Assembly: GCA_018287875.1 (NCBI GenBank)
Contig: JAGVVL010000017.1
Span: forward strand, 1-64,000
DNA length: 64,000 bases
Direction of reading: 5' to 3'
Source: Nigrospora sphaerica
Lineage: Eukaryota > Ascomycota > Sordariomycetes > Amphisphaeriales > Apiosporaceae
The position numbers were made by a program, and so were the translations under genes. Position 1 is the first letter of the stretch. Every line of letters starts with the position of its first letter. The notes beneath the pieces were generated by a model. The model was not told where the DNA came from, ran no database searches, and saw nothing but the letters and a program-made list of their open reading frames with translations. Shown here in pieces: positions 20,653 to 32,153 of the stretch.

Positions 20653-22783
20653 CTATTTCCTGTCTCGGTCGGCCGCACCTGCTTCGTTAGCACTGAATTT
20701 ATCAACAGGTTGGTATGACTTACTTTCTTCAAGTCTCTCCGTACGGGGATGAGAGACAACATGAGACAGAAGATCCGGCTTCTCAATTTCCTCTCCACAG
20801 TGATGACACTTGCTACTTTGGCCCGCGTCGAATGTATGGGAAGCGATGTGGGTCAAGACATCGGTAGTTCCCTGGCCGCAGAATAAACACAACTTTTTGG
20901 CGTGTGCGTTGTTTATATGTGAAGGCAATAGGTCTGCAGGGACCTCTTTTTAGCATTCGAGCTGCGGGCATTGCCGAAGCTGGTGCCCGAGTATGTGCTC
21001 CTTCATCGCACTACATGGTTGGGGATCACTGCAGTGGGGGCAATGTTCCCATGCATGCGAGTCGATCCGATGCTGAGGAAGGTCCACCTTAGCCGTCCGC
21101 TCGCCACAAACCCCACAAAGGGCATGGCACCTGTCCATATGATCTTTCAGTCGCTCATCCACATCTATGTGGTGACAGAAATTGCAGTGTTTCCACCCGT
21201 GGGCCAAGCCGAGATGGGCCGGCATCGAAGTTGCCGGGTGACGCTCAGGACACCTCGGGCAAGGCCGAAGCTTGTGGATGTTCTGGATATGCCTCGCCAT
21301 TGCGGTCTTTTCATTGACAGCGGAATAATGGGGGCACTCTTCCCAGCCGTGAGCCTCCACAAGGTGCTTGTTCATTCTCACTTCGTAGAAGCGCAACGAG
21401 CAGAGGTCGCAAGACTGTTCGGCATGAAAATCGCGAAAGTGGCTTTTCGCGCTCGCGGACGTCGGTTCTGGTCACGATTCGCACTTCTTCCATATGTGCT
21501 GCTTCTCGAGGTGGCGATGCAGATTTCCTTCGTCCAATCGATCGTCACAGAGCGGACATTCATGCCAGTGCGTTAGGATGTGCTCAAGGAACTGCGCCTT
21601 GTGGTCTGGGGACGTTGGACAGCCCCTACAATACCTCAGGCCATGGCGTGACTTAAGATGCTCTTAGAGAGACCGATGATTACTAGAACGAAATAAACAA
21701 AGAGGGCAATGCTTTCTCGAGTGACACTGGAGGTTGGCAACATCGGTCTCGCATTTCGTGCAGTAGTGCTTCTTTTCTTTATAGGCTGCAAGGTCGGTAT
21801 GAATCTTGTTGTAAAGTGTACATATGTGATCGGATCGAATATGCTCTTCGGGACTTATGCATAAGGTGTGGCAATAGCGGCGTTGATGGTCAGATTTGAT
21901 GTGCCCGGCTAGGCTGCTGTAATAACTGTCGCAATGAGGGCAAGAATGGTAGTCATCAATATGCCGATTCAAGTCGAATGTGAAAACGGAATAAACGGAA
22001 CATCGGTGTTGGAACTCTATACGACGAGTGAAATCACCGGGCTCTGCTAGACAGCAATCGCACGCATGCTGCTCTCTGTGGTGTTGGTCTAAATTGGGGT
22101 AATATCGGTTGCAGCAGGTATGTGCATCGCGGATGTGAAAGTCCAATCCGTACTTTTCGGTATCCGGACACTGGCACCCATGAAGGATTTGGATATGCTT
22201 CGGCAGGGCTTCCCGTTGATCGCAATACCCGTGACAATAAGGGCAGATGTGGTAGAGAGCGATATGCTCAGGGCCATAGCCCTCCATCTCTCGACATTGG
22301 CACCTCCTATCGCAAGTCTGGTAGTGCGATGCGCTGTCTTCCGTTGTTACTAGGGTCTGGCAGCAGAGACACCTATGTAACTGATGCGATAATAAATGCT
22401 CGTTTTCCGCCCTTATGCGGACCACCATACAACACGTCTCGCAGGCCACAAAGCCAACCTTTTCGCACGGGCTGTATACCGCGGAGCTCCCAAGAGGTTG
22501 GTAAGGGTGGAATGTTCGAGGGAAGTCCCCGAAGTCGGTGGTTGGGTGAAGGAGGTTAGGAACTGCATTGTCGAGCAGGCCGAGGAGATAAGCGGCTCTC
22601 TCCTTGATATGGTCTATAGTGGGCCATCTATGGGGGTTAATGCCGAAGGGGGAACGTTTATCGGGATGGCAATGTAAGGAGGAATTTGCGTTCCGCTTTT
22701 TTCATCTCATCTGCCGTGTACCTCTGGAGTAGAGAGAGCCCGAGGGCATGCCAAGGGCTGTAAAGGAGGGGGGTGGGCGCCAT
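20653..22783 (-). pseudogene. J-domain protein with about 25 C2H2-like zinc fingers, broken
   Basis: From ATG at 22783 the N-terminus reads as a J-domain: YSPWHALGLS (helix I), YTADEMKKAERKFLLTL (helix II), the HPD motif at 22660-22668, then PTIDHIKERAAYLLGLL (helix III). One extra base at about 22669 puts HPD out of frame with helix II. The rest continues in one frame to 20653 as about 25 tandem units of C-x2-C, roughly 10-12 residues, H-x3/4-H, mostly 23-30 residues apart. In-frame stops are TAA 21664, TGA 21472 and TAA 20950. Several first or second Cys ligands are Tyr (CPHY, CTLY, CSVY), fitting G-to-A change. J-domains recruit Hsp70; the fingers could bind DNA, RNA or protein. The combination is unfamiliar to me. 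Short minus-strand TATA-like motifs lie near 22910 and 22940. It is not inside any repeat I recognise. Confidence 0.8.
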
Positions 22784-23088
22784 GGGAACCAAACTGATTG
22801 CCAAATTCAATCGCTAATGGGCGCGTCCAAACAGCGAGCGACGAGTGACAAGTGAGGAGTGACGAGCGACGAGTGGGGAGTAGCGACTGACGAAGAAGTC
22901 CTACATATATACAAACCCCACCTTGATGCTGGGCTATAAATATGCTAGTCTATGTGGGATCCATGTTCACGCTATACTGCAATTGTATTCGCTTTTGTAA
23001 TATCTTAGCCCGCATACAAATCACAGCGCTATTGGTGAGGGCGTGCAGACTGTGATACAAGGGGCGCATGCCCGACGGACCGATAGGA
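22784..23088. other. Intergenic stretch with short GACGAGTGA repeats and TATA-like boxes
   Basis: Degenerate 9-10 bp repeats (GACGAGTGACAAGTGAGGAG) lie at about 22838-22892. TATATAT lies near 22905-22912, and TATAAATA at 22935-22942 (TATTTATA on the other strand). It may hold the promoter of the J-domain/zinc-finger gene. No gene was seen. Confidence 0.4.
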
Positions 23089-24492
23089 TTAAAAATTGAG
23101 TGATCTCATTCGACAGAGATATAGCCACAGCTGGCATGTAAGGCGGGCTTGGGTGAAGGCTCTGTCTTCACGCAAAGTATTAGCTATTTTGCTGAACGAA
23201 TGACCTAGCAGTAAAAAACTAATGAGTTGATTCGCTAGCTGGAAAATGCGCAGCCTGCCCGAACGGAGTAGCCATCTCGCTATAATCCCTGCTTTCCCTG
23301 GGGTGTCGAGCATCCTGTCTGTGTCTATCGGTTCTCCTAGAGCTTGGACGAGATGCTCTCGTCTTTCTCTCTCCCTTGGACAGAAAACGAGGATATGCCG
23401 GAACGTCTCCCTGCCTTGACCGAAATCGCACCATGGGCTGTTGAAGCCTGGAACCCTACGTTTAAAGAGGAAGTCTCGTAGCCCAATCTTGCTAGTCCTT
23501 GCCTGGACGAGGATCGAGCTCTCGGCCTTATAGAGCCCCTTATGAAGCTGAAGGACACGCTTGTCCGACGGCTTTTTGGTTGTCGCTGGAGCTCGCAATG
23601 TCTGGTTTTGCCACGATGTCTGGGTTTTCTGCCATCTCTGGAGCCAGTCTCTCTCCTCGGCCTTGCTTGCCAAGTCTCCCGCTAGCCATTCGTCTAGCCA
23701 CTTCTTGCGGTCGGGGACTTCCGGACCTTTTGGTCTGCGCCGTCGAGTCGGCCTTGTTAGGATCCATCTGGCTGCCTTGTCGCATCTTGCTTGGATAAGT
23801 GACTCGATGCGCGGCTGTTGGAGCCCCCCTTCCGATTCCGCTACTCTTTTGTTAAGCCATGCGTCTAGGGGTGATACATAGGCTTCAGTTTCTAATGTCG
23901 CCGCTGCTGTTGCCTTGAAGGCCCCTGTGACCTTATGGACGCAATCGGTCTGGATATCGCTGAGTATTTTGGCCCTATTCTTCGAGATACGATGGTGCCA
24001 TTCGGAGGCTCCATAGCCTATAGCAGACCGCACAACCGCTGTGTAGACTTGGCGGCCTCGCTGGAGAGACGCACCCCATGTCGAGCCGGCTATACGGTCT
24101 AAGGCATAGATCTGCGTGGCCATCTTCTTGGAGATTGACTGAATATGGGTTTCCCAGCGTAACCGTCGATCTACCTGGACCCCGAGTGCGCGACACGAGT
24201 CCTCTGGTTGAATTTCGTGGCCTTCTAGGACGATCCTGGTGTCTGGGCCCTTTCGCTTTTGGGTGAAGTGGACCAGATGGTATTTCTTAACTGCGAAGGT
24301 CATGCCGTGGCTGATGGCCCAGTCTTTACAGACTTTGTGGGCGGCTTCCAGCCGCTCGCAAGTCTGTTCTGGTTCTAGGCCGAAGGCGAGGAGGTTCGTG
24401 TCGTCTGCGAAGGCTATGGCAGCTATTCATGGGACGGCACGGAGAGCTTTATAAAAGCCAGCTGTATAGAGGCAGAAGAGAATAGGCGACAG
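23089..24492 (-). pseudogene. LINE-B reverse transcriptase C-terminal fragment
   Basis: Read from 24492 down, it begins with LSPILFCLYTAGFYKAL and the catalytic FADDTNLLAFG motif. One TGA at 24427 follows, then an open stretch of 404 codons ending at 23089. The open stretch contains the thumb/connection region and a CCHC-like C-DFGQGRETFRHILVFC motif. The last roughly 40 codons are flanking sequence, not LINE. The endonuclease and most of the RT are missing, so it is inactive. It is much less mutated than the neighbouring copies. Confidence 0.85.
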
Positions 24493-24494
24493 GG
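23215..24494 (-). mobile_element. LINE-B copy 1, truncated at both ends
   Basis: Matches the C-terminal reverse transcriptase part of the other LINE-B copies at 36.3-37.5, 47.8-49.0 and 58.3-59.5 kb. The 3' end departs from the family at about 23215. The 5' end stops where the (TG)n tail of LINE-A begins at about 24495. Confidence 0.85.
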
Positions 24495-25213
24495 GTGTGT
24501 GTGTGTGTGTGTGTGTATTATCGCCATACCGGGACAGTGTCCGCCTCCCGAGGGGCATCTGGCGTGCGAGAGTCTATCTACATGAACACGAGATATTTCG
24601 CATGTCAAGCCTAATGGCAATCCTTTGGTTAAACTGTCTCCGTGGCTCCTCCGTGCGAGCTCGTTCCCGGCTCTATCTCCGTCTGAATAGCTGCGACTTC
24701 ATATAGAGTAACTTCTGCGGCCTACCTATGGTGGGCATATATCCTCGTAGTACTTCGTTAGCGTTATAAAGAGCTAGAACCTCTCTAGGTCGTGTATTAG
24801 CCGTTGCTAGTATTCCTTTAAGGTTTTCGGTTCGGGGTCGAACTTTAGCTAACGGGCCTGTTGCCTTCTTATTTTGTGGCAGTAGACTAGATACTCCAGT
24901 GTTCGTGACATTCGGTAGGTGCATTGGTCGTTCTGGGGATGTTGGAATTTCTTATGGTACCAGTCGAAGTCCCCGTGTCCTGATTAGAGCGCGAGAAAGT
25001 TGTGGAGAGTCTATCTAGGGAGGTCCAGCTCCTTAGGCACCTTAAGGGTAGCGTCGGTAAATTCAAGCTCTCGGTAGCGCTTACAGCCTTGGGAGGCCTC
25101 CTCCCACCATTTCGTGAATTGTTCTCGTATAATTGTTTTTCGGAGTCGCTTCACGCCTGCGTACGTAGCTTGGGCTGACCGGCGTGCTGGGAGTGCGGCC
25201 TCTTCCTTCGCTA

Positions 25214-27143
25214 AGCTCGGCCCCCCCTCTGCGCACCAGCCCCTTTGCGCGCCACCAGTTTCAGGGGTCCTTCACGATGCCGCCCCGACCGTCACCCGCA
25301 ATTATTTAGGCTCACAGAAGGTCTCTGGAGATGAGACTTAGATCTTCAGACTCGCGAGCTTCCGCCTTATCCCCTGATATTTCTCCTATGGACCCAGACT
25401 AGCTAGAAGCTGCGTTGGCCGCTATCGCTAGTAGCCAATCCATCTGCGCCACCGCGAAGCAGTTCCATGTCTCTAGAGACTATCTTCACCGCCGCATTAA
25501 GGGTTCGAATACTAAAAAAGAGGCCGACAGCGAGAGGCAAGCCTTAACCCCAGTCTAAGAGCAATTACTTGTGGACTGGGTGTTGTTGCAGGCCAGGTTA
25601 GGCTAGGCCTCTCCACACTCTCGTTTTCGCCTATTCGCTAACCGCATTAATTACCAGTCTGGAGGCCACAATCGCCTAGGCAAACACTGGCACTTACGCT
25701 TCTTTCGCCGCTATCCGGAGGTGAGGTCCATACGATCCACTGGAATCGATTTTCTCCGTGTTAATAGTGCTTCTCGCGCCAATATCGTGGAGTTCTTCGA
25801 CCGCCTAAATTATCTAGAGCTTGCAAAGGTGCTCTTAGAGGATTCCTATAACGTGGATGAGATTAGCAGCATGATTGGGCTTAGGGACAACCCTTTAATT
25901 ATTAGCCTAGCCGCTATAAGAAAGATCTACACTATAGACCCTGGTAACCGCAAGTAGGTGACGATTCTAGAGTGTGTCAGCGCTGACGGCCGTGTCCTGC
26001 CCCCCTTAATTATCTTTAAGGGCGCCGACATTTAATAACAATGGTTCCAAGGCCAATTGGACGACGAATACTTCGAACACTAGCGTTTCTGCTGCTCTCC
26101 GACCGGCTGGACCAATAATCCGATTGCCCTGCGGTGGCTAAAGGAGATCTTTCTGCTAGAAACGAGGCCTGCCCACGGTGGATGGAGACACCTCATTCTA
26201 GACGGCCACGGAAGCCACTGTGATGAGCAGTTTATGTTGGCGTGCCTCGAGGAGAAGGTGTGGCTTAATTTCCTCCCAGCGCACACCTTGCAGGTGCTCC
26301 AGCCCTTAGACCTGGGCCCCTTCTCGGTGTTAAAGAGGGTATACTGGACTAGGCTTCGTGAGGCCTGCTTCTCTAGCCTCACTATAGATCCGAAGAAGCC
26401 AGAGTTCCTGGAGGCCTGGAATAAGGCTAGGAAGGAGGCCTTTACACCTTAATACATCGCCGCCAGCTAGCTGGCCACCGGAATCTTCCTTAGGAACCGT
26501 TCGAAGGCCCTAAACAGCAGATTAGCGCATCAGTGTAATCAGGACCTACTATAGGGCCCTAGAACACCAGAACCAGAGCCCAGAATAACCGATACACTAG
26601 CTGCGATATCTGCAGTGACGTTCTCCACGCTTAGGAGTTCGTGCCAGGTGGCCGAAATCGCTAGGAACCTACGTAATCTGGAGCCAGCTTACAGCAGGCC
26701 AACCTTCCGATTTTATATGCGGAAGCTTAGCAAGGCCCTTAACGATAGTTGCGCTTAGATCGCCAGCCTCACGCACGAACGAGACCAATTAGCGGCTGCT
26801 CTAGAGCGCCAGAGGCCTCAAAAACGTTGTAAAGTGAAGCCCTCAATGTAGGACCGCTTTATAGCACTTCTAGACGTCAAGAGAGTGAAAAGGGAGGTAG
26901 GGTTATTAAAAGATAAGGGCTCGATAAATAAGGATATAGAGAGCTGGGTTGACCTGCAGGATTCAGACGAAGAGGAGGTCAGTGAGGCAGAAGACTGCAT
27001 TGTGATCTCTTGAAACCAAACTATATAAATATAGCAGCCCTGGTGGCCGAGATATTTGTCATTCTATGTCAAGGGCTCATCTTGAGGCGCCCCTGAAATT
27101 GGTGGCGTGCAGAGGGGCCGGTGCGCATAGGGGGGGCCGAGCT
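25214..27143 (+). mobile_element. Fot1/pogo-type DNA transposon (Fot-2) inserted in LINE-A
   Basis: Inverted repeats of about 50 bp (left from 25214, AGCTCGGCCCCCCCTCTGCG; right ending 27143) match with a few mismatches. TA duplications lie at 25212-25213 and 27144-27145. LINE-A sequence is continuous across the TA (CCTTCGC to GCCTGTCGGCC, as at 56.8 kb). Length 1,930 bp. Confidence 0.93.
25331..27013 (+). pseudogene. Fot1/pogo DDE transposase, RIP-damaged (Fot-2)
   Basis: One frame of 561 codons from ATG 25331 to TGA 27013, with TAG/TAA stops but no frameshift. The N-terminal helix-turn-helix (AKQFHVSRDYLHRRIKG) and CENP-B-like half are followed by the DDE_1 core (PTGWTNNPIALRWL, HLILDGHGSH, FLPAHTLQVLQPLDLGPF). 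A basic/coiled C-terminus ends in an acidic tail (DEEEVSEAEDCIVIS). The longest open piece is 79 codons. Confidence 0.92.
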
Positions 27144-30047
27144 TAGCCTGTCGGCCTCTTCGTTCCCTTGAATCCCCTCATGACCTGGCACCCATCGAAT
27201 GCGGACGTCGGCTATGGTCGCTAGCTCCTGAAAGGCGAGGAAAACTTCTTGCGAGCTTTTCGGTGCGGTTCCCGTGAGGCCTTGGATAACCGAGGTGCTG
27301 TCTAGGCAAACGTGGATTGTCGCGCCTGGGTTGGTCCGGTGGGCTTTGCGTAATTAGACCTTGCCACGCTCCTACGGCCTCTCCGTCGAAGACTTCCGCT
27401 AGGCCTAGTCGGCCTTTTCCTTGTCTTATTTTCCGACCGTCTTTGTAGATCACGAAACCCCAGCCGACTGCCTCGTCCGGTCCTTTCGACCCGTCCGAGA
27501 AGACGACGAGGTGGGTGTCGGGAAGCTTTAATTGCCACGCTATGAACTCCTTCGCCGCTGTTTTCTTGTCCTTCTGCGGGTCCGGTTTAAACGTGTAACG
27601 TTTTAGGAGGTACTGTGGCCTCGGGATGGTAGGTAGGAGTCTGGCCGCTCTCTAGAGCCTAGTTCGCGTGGGCTGGCAAGAGCCGTAGCCGCGGCCTGAT
27701 AGATAGGGCTGCAGCGCCGTCCGCGCTGTTAGCATATGGCTGTTTTCCATTAACTGGAGCCGTTGTCCGAAGCGATAGATCGCCGCTCTTAGTGCGATTC
27801 ACGCCGTTAGGACACCTGCGTCCCTGTATAGCGTGGCTATCGGTGTTGTCTTCTATATAGGCAGAACAGCCCGTATGGCCTCCCTTAGGACCCTGTCTAT
27901 TTCGTCTATATGTGCCTCTTATCGGGTCGGTACCTCTGTATTGTGTTATCAGCTAGTAAACTTTCCTGTCTTTGTGCGTCCCTTGTACTATGCCTCGGCC
28001 CTGTATGTGAGGATAGGGAGAATGTAGGTAAAGATAGCCTTCCGGAGGGCTCTTAGCAAAGGGCCTTACTAGGTGTTGGCTAAGCTCCAAAGGTGTCGTA
28101 TAACGTTTCGCGCTTATGCTGCTTTCCTCTTTATATATTCCGTGAACCGAAGCTTTAAGTCGAACTAAACGCCGAGCTATCGTATAAGCTAGGCCGAGGC
28201 ATGTATAGTCAGCCTATAGTCCCTTGCCGTCATATTAAGGAGTTCCCCTGGGTTCTTTATATATATAAAATAGAGTAGCTCGCTTTTATCCGGGTCGATA
28301 GTGCCTTTATTTCCCTTACCCTAGTTAAGGACATCGTTTAAGTCTTTCGTTAGCTGTCGTGTGTTATCGTGTAGGGACTTACTAGCTCGGTGAAAGTATA
28401 TATCGTCCGTATAACTAAAACAGTGTCTTTTATCCTAGAGTAGGATGTCTGCGATATACAGAAGGAAGAGGACAGGGGAGGCGGGGGACCCCTATAGTAG
28501 GCCGCATTGGATTGCTTATGGCTTTATTATAACGTCGTCGAGTCGGATCCGTGCTTATCTTTCTTCTATAAAGGAGCCGATAAACTTAATAAACTGGGTT
28601 GCCTAACCCTGTTACCTTATACGAAGTATAAGCTGCCTTTTAAGGGTAGCGTCAAATACGCCCTTTATATCCACAGCGAGAATCGAGGCTGTGCCTTTAT
28701 TCTCTAAGGAATGCTCGATTTTATATGTTAAGCAGGCAAGGAGGTCTAAGGCTGCCTATATTAGTAAGGCGCCGGCCTATTATAGGCTGACCACCTTATA
28801 TAAAAGCGTGGTGTTCGCTATTTATTTAGCTACAAGTCTCTTAAGGCCTTTCCCGAGGCAGGAGAGAAGCGCGATCGGTCGCTAAGAGCGGGGATTCGAG
28901 AGGCCTTTCTTATTCGGCTTCCGAAGCATCACGGCCTCGGCTATACGGAACGGGCATAGGTGGTGACCGATCTGTAGGCAAGCTTAGAAAAGGGACCGTA
29001 TAGGTTCTTAGATAGCCTCCCAGCACGCTTTTAGTAGCCGTACCGAGATTCTATCGGTCCCGGGCGAAGTGCTCTTCACTGCGATTATGGCGGCTATTAG
29101 CTCCTCCTTAGATATGTGGGTGCTCTAGGGCAAGATGCGCTGTGGTACCGTCGGGACCTTAAGAGGGTCGTCCTCGAGGTCTTTAGTGTCCGTGAATCGC
29201 TTTAAAAGGGCCTTATATAAGGCGTGTACCTTCTCTTCCGTGTCTTCGATCGTTTTATCCCCGATAACTAGAGGAGGTGCCTTTAAAGTGGGCTATAATT
29301 TATACTATTAGACGACCTTATATAAATCTTGATCGGACTAAATAGAGTCGATTTGCCGTCGCCAATATTCCTGCTATTCTTTCTGTATAACCGCAAGGAA
29401 GTGTATTCGTTCTTTTAGGTGTCTCCAGTCTCCTTAATGGTGTTGTCTTGCTCGTCGAAACGCGTCCCGGGCTTCCCGGCAGGCGTCGGTCTACTATGGC
29501 GCATTGTGACCATTCCTAATTGGCTGCTTCCCGATTGTTTTTAGCGCTCTACATAAGAGGGCTAGGGTCTCCGTTGCCCGTGGGTCCAGTTAATCCGCTG
29601 TCAGTATTTAGAGAAGTGGCGTGAGGCTTTGTACACCGAGCGCGACTAGGCCGGTAAAAGCTTCAAGTTTATTATCTGGTATCGAGTACCGGAACTGTGT
29701 CCCTAATGTCTGGTCGCTTCGGGGAATCAAGATTCGGATTGTTTCGTGGTCCGTTCCTGTCCGAAGCCTTGGGTCCACCTCCGCTACCGCAAAAGGAATA
29801 TTAGAGAAGGCTAAGTCGATAGTTCGTCCCGCTGCGTGTGTTGGGGTCCCTATCTCGCCAATGTAGCTAAGCCCGTTAACGATGGCCCAGTCGTGGACCT
29901 CAATTCCCCCGTTCCAAGTTTGGGGCACGTCTGGGTCCCAAGCGCTGTACTATGCGTTGAAGTCCCCTGCAACCATGTATTGGGTCGGTGGTCGCAGGCT
30001 TAAGAGGAGTCTTGTTGCCTGACTTAGCGGTTCATATAGGGGTCTGT

Positions 30048-30270
30048 AAATATTTATTTATTTATTGTTGCACCACAGCGGCACTGGCAGGATAAAAGCG
30101 GACTTCAAGGTTGTTCATTAAAGGAAACCAACGCAAGGAAAGATGCCAGACATGGCAGACTATATACTGAAGCTTGCCAAGACTCCTGTGGAGCTTCTCA
30201 CGTGATCCCACTAATAGGTTGTCGACCTTGGGAATGGCCTCACGGCGCGACAAATCTATATACGCAGCCT
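30048..30270. other. TTTA run and short unassigned spacer between head-to-head LINE-A copies
   Basis: A TTTA microsatellite at 30050-30067 is followed by about 200 bp without a recognised feature. The TTTA run resembles the 3' tail of a minus-strand LINE. Confidence 0.4.
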
Positions 30271-30379
30271 TCCTTCTTATTTATTCTTTTCTGACACCTA
30301 CTGTTAGTGCCAGCCCGCTATTTACTGCCAAATCCTTAACAACCCTCCAACGGCGCCTCAACGCCAACCCAGAGGCCAG

Positions 30380-32150
30380 ATGGACTCTGGGACCATCATC
30401 GTGATGGCTTCACCTCCTCGTGAGGACACCGTCGATAAGGTGATAACGGGAAACGATCCTCCCGGCCACCTTAAAGAAGCTTCCCCCACTTATACTCACA
30501 AGAGGAAGCGAACGGGGCAGAATGAGGCCCCTGCGAACGGTCCACTGCGAAACCGAAGGAAGGTCGACGACACTCGAGAAACTTCGACGACGGAAGAAGC
30601 CGCGGCCATAGTACAAGGACATTAGCCGGCTTCGGATGCACTAGCCCTAGTTTTAAGCGATATAGATAAGCGATACGATACCCGAAGATCGGTACTTATT
30701 AAGATTGCCCACACCTTAGATAGTATTATTAAAGAATACTACGATAAGAATAAGGAACTAGCTGTAAAGATTATAAAAGGTTTTATAGCGTTCCTATAAG
30801 CTAAGATTAGGCATATAACTTACCCCTATCTGAACGAACGCCTCTTACTGGAGACCGGCCTGACTTATACGGAGCCTCTTGGGGCCCCTATATATAACTA
30901 GGCCGATGTTGCTTAAATAGGATAAAAGCTATCGCCTTAAGACAGTGTAAATAAGTGGACCTAGTAAGCGAACTAATAAGAGGACCTCCGAGTTCTTATA
31001 AGAATCCTAGAGGAACACCGAAGCTAGGTATATACTTAGTACAACTTCTCTTTATAATAAGCTATATATAAGACCTTAAACTTATTTTTAGCCGATATTC
31101 TTAATATCTACTATATAGCTATAGGCGTCGCTGTCTACTTAAAAAATAAGGAAATAAAGGAGATATTACTCCGAAGGAAAGAAGAACTAGCACGAAGCCT
31201 CCGAGCTAACGCAGTCGAGGTCCCGATTATATGGGTGAACTATGTCGTCCCCGGCTACCCAACGCGCCTCCCGAATATTTGCGGCGAGACATTCGAGACA
31301 GACACTCTATTACGAGACGAAGTCATTACGCAAACCGGCATCGCGCTAGTAAGCGTGCGCTGGTTACAATAAGAACCGATTCCGGGGATAAATAAGAGAT
31401 CATGTATTATCTCGTTCCTATAGAAAGTCCGTCTATTCCGGCTCTTCGTAGTGAGCGGGCCTGCCTGGCTAATCGAGAAGCGGATAACCCTTAGCAGACA
31501 TAACCCAGGCTGTTAAGGATACTACCCGAGCCGATTTTATACACGAATAGACAGATATAAAAACTACAGTACCCAACTCCTAGCAGGATATAACCACCTA
31601 TAGCTGTGTTAGCAACGCCTATAGTATACGAACTGCTATAGGCTTGCTTTAGTAAACCACGAGAACTGTCTAACGAAGCTAGTAGTGAAATATAGAAAAC
31701 TGGTACGCCTTATATAAAGCGAGCTTATAAAGATCCGCTAAATAGGCAACCTGCTTTATAAGGTAGCCTAACTATAAGAAACAAGCTAAGGAGGCAATAT
31801 ATAAGAGGAGGCTAAACTAGATGTTAATAGGAACACCGCCGATATAACTATAGAGGACCTTACTTATATGCCTATAGATTTCTTAAGAAGACGGCCCCAG
31901 TCCTCTTAAGAAGATAAGCCGAAGTATAATCGAAGGAATATCCTATATATCGATTATAGTATACTTAACTATATAGGCCCTAAGGATAATAAATAAAGCA
32001 AACTACCGAATATACTCGATATATATTAAGCTAAAATAACAAGTCTTATAAGTCGCGTAGGCTAATATAAGCAAATCGCTGCTAGTATACACGGCTTTAC
32101 TATAACAATACTAGGAGGACTATATCGACGTAGTCTTTATATAGGAACTA
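30380..32150 (+). pseudogene. LINE-A ORF1 relic
   Basis: Opens with an 82-codon piece (30380-30625, from the ATG of MDSGTIIVMASPPRED), then continues in the same frame with many TAG/TAA stops. Readable stretches include IDKRYDTRRSVLIKIAHTLD and EELARSLRANAVEVPIIWVN. The position before the endonuclease suggests a gag-like RNA-binding ORF1. No intact zinc knuckle was seen. Confidence 0.6.
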
Positions 32151-32153
32151 TCT

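Larger units (their letters stand above)
24600..29990 (-). pseudogene. LINE-A ORF2 (endonuclease, reverse transcriptase, RNase H), degraded
   Basis: An intact endonuclease piece at 29608-29928 includes IVNGLSYIGEIGTPT, AGRTIDLAFSNIPF and GTDHETIRI, the typical AP-endonuclease core. RT remnants include QCGLL-x-GSPASPVLFLLYI and YTDDI (catalytic, YADD type) near 28.4-28.5 kb. RNase H begins with VFSDGSKGPDEAVGWGFVIY near 27.45 kb and is then frameshifted. Many TAG/TAA stops are present. The domain order is that of RNase H-bearing fungal LINEs (Tad1/I type). Confidence 0.85.
24495..30047 (-). mobile_element. LINE-A copy 1 with a Fot1-type insertion
   Basis: Non-LTR element on the minus strand. 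Its 3' tail is the (TG)n/(CA)n run at 24495-24517; a copy at 56.1 kb has the same junction sequence (GTATTATCGCC) after a (TTC)n tail. ORF2 parts lie right to left: endonuclease (29.6-30.0 kb), RT (27.9-29.3 kb), RNase H (27.2-27.6 kb), C-terminal region (24.7-25.2 kb). The Fot-2 transposon at 25214-27143 splits it. The 5' end is truncated next to a TTTA run. Confidence 0.88.
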
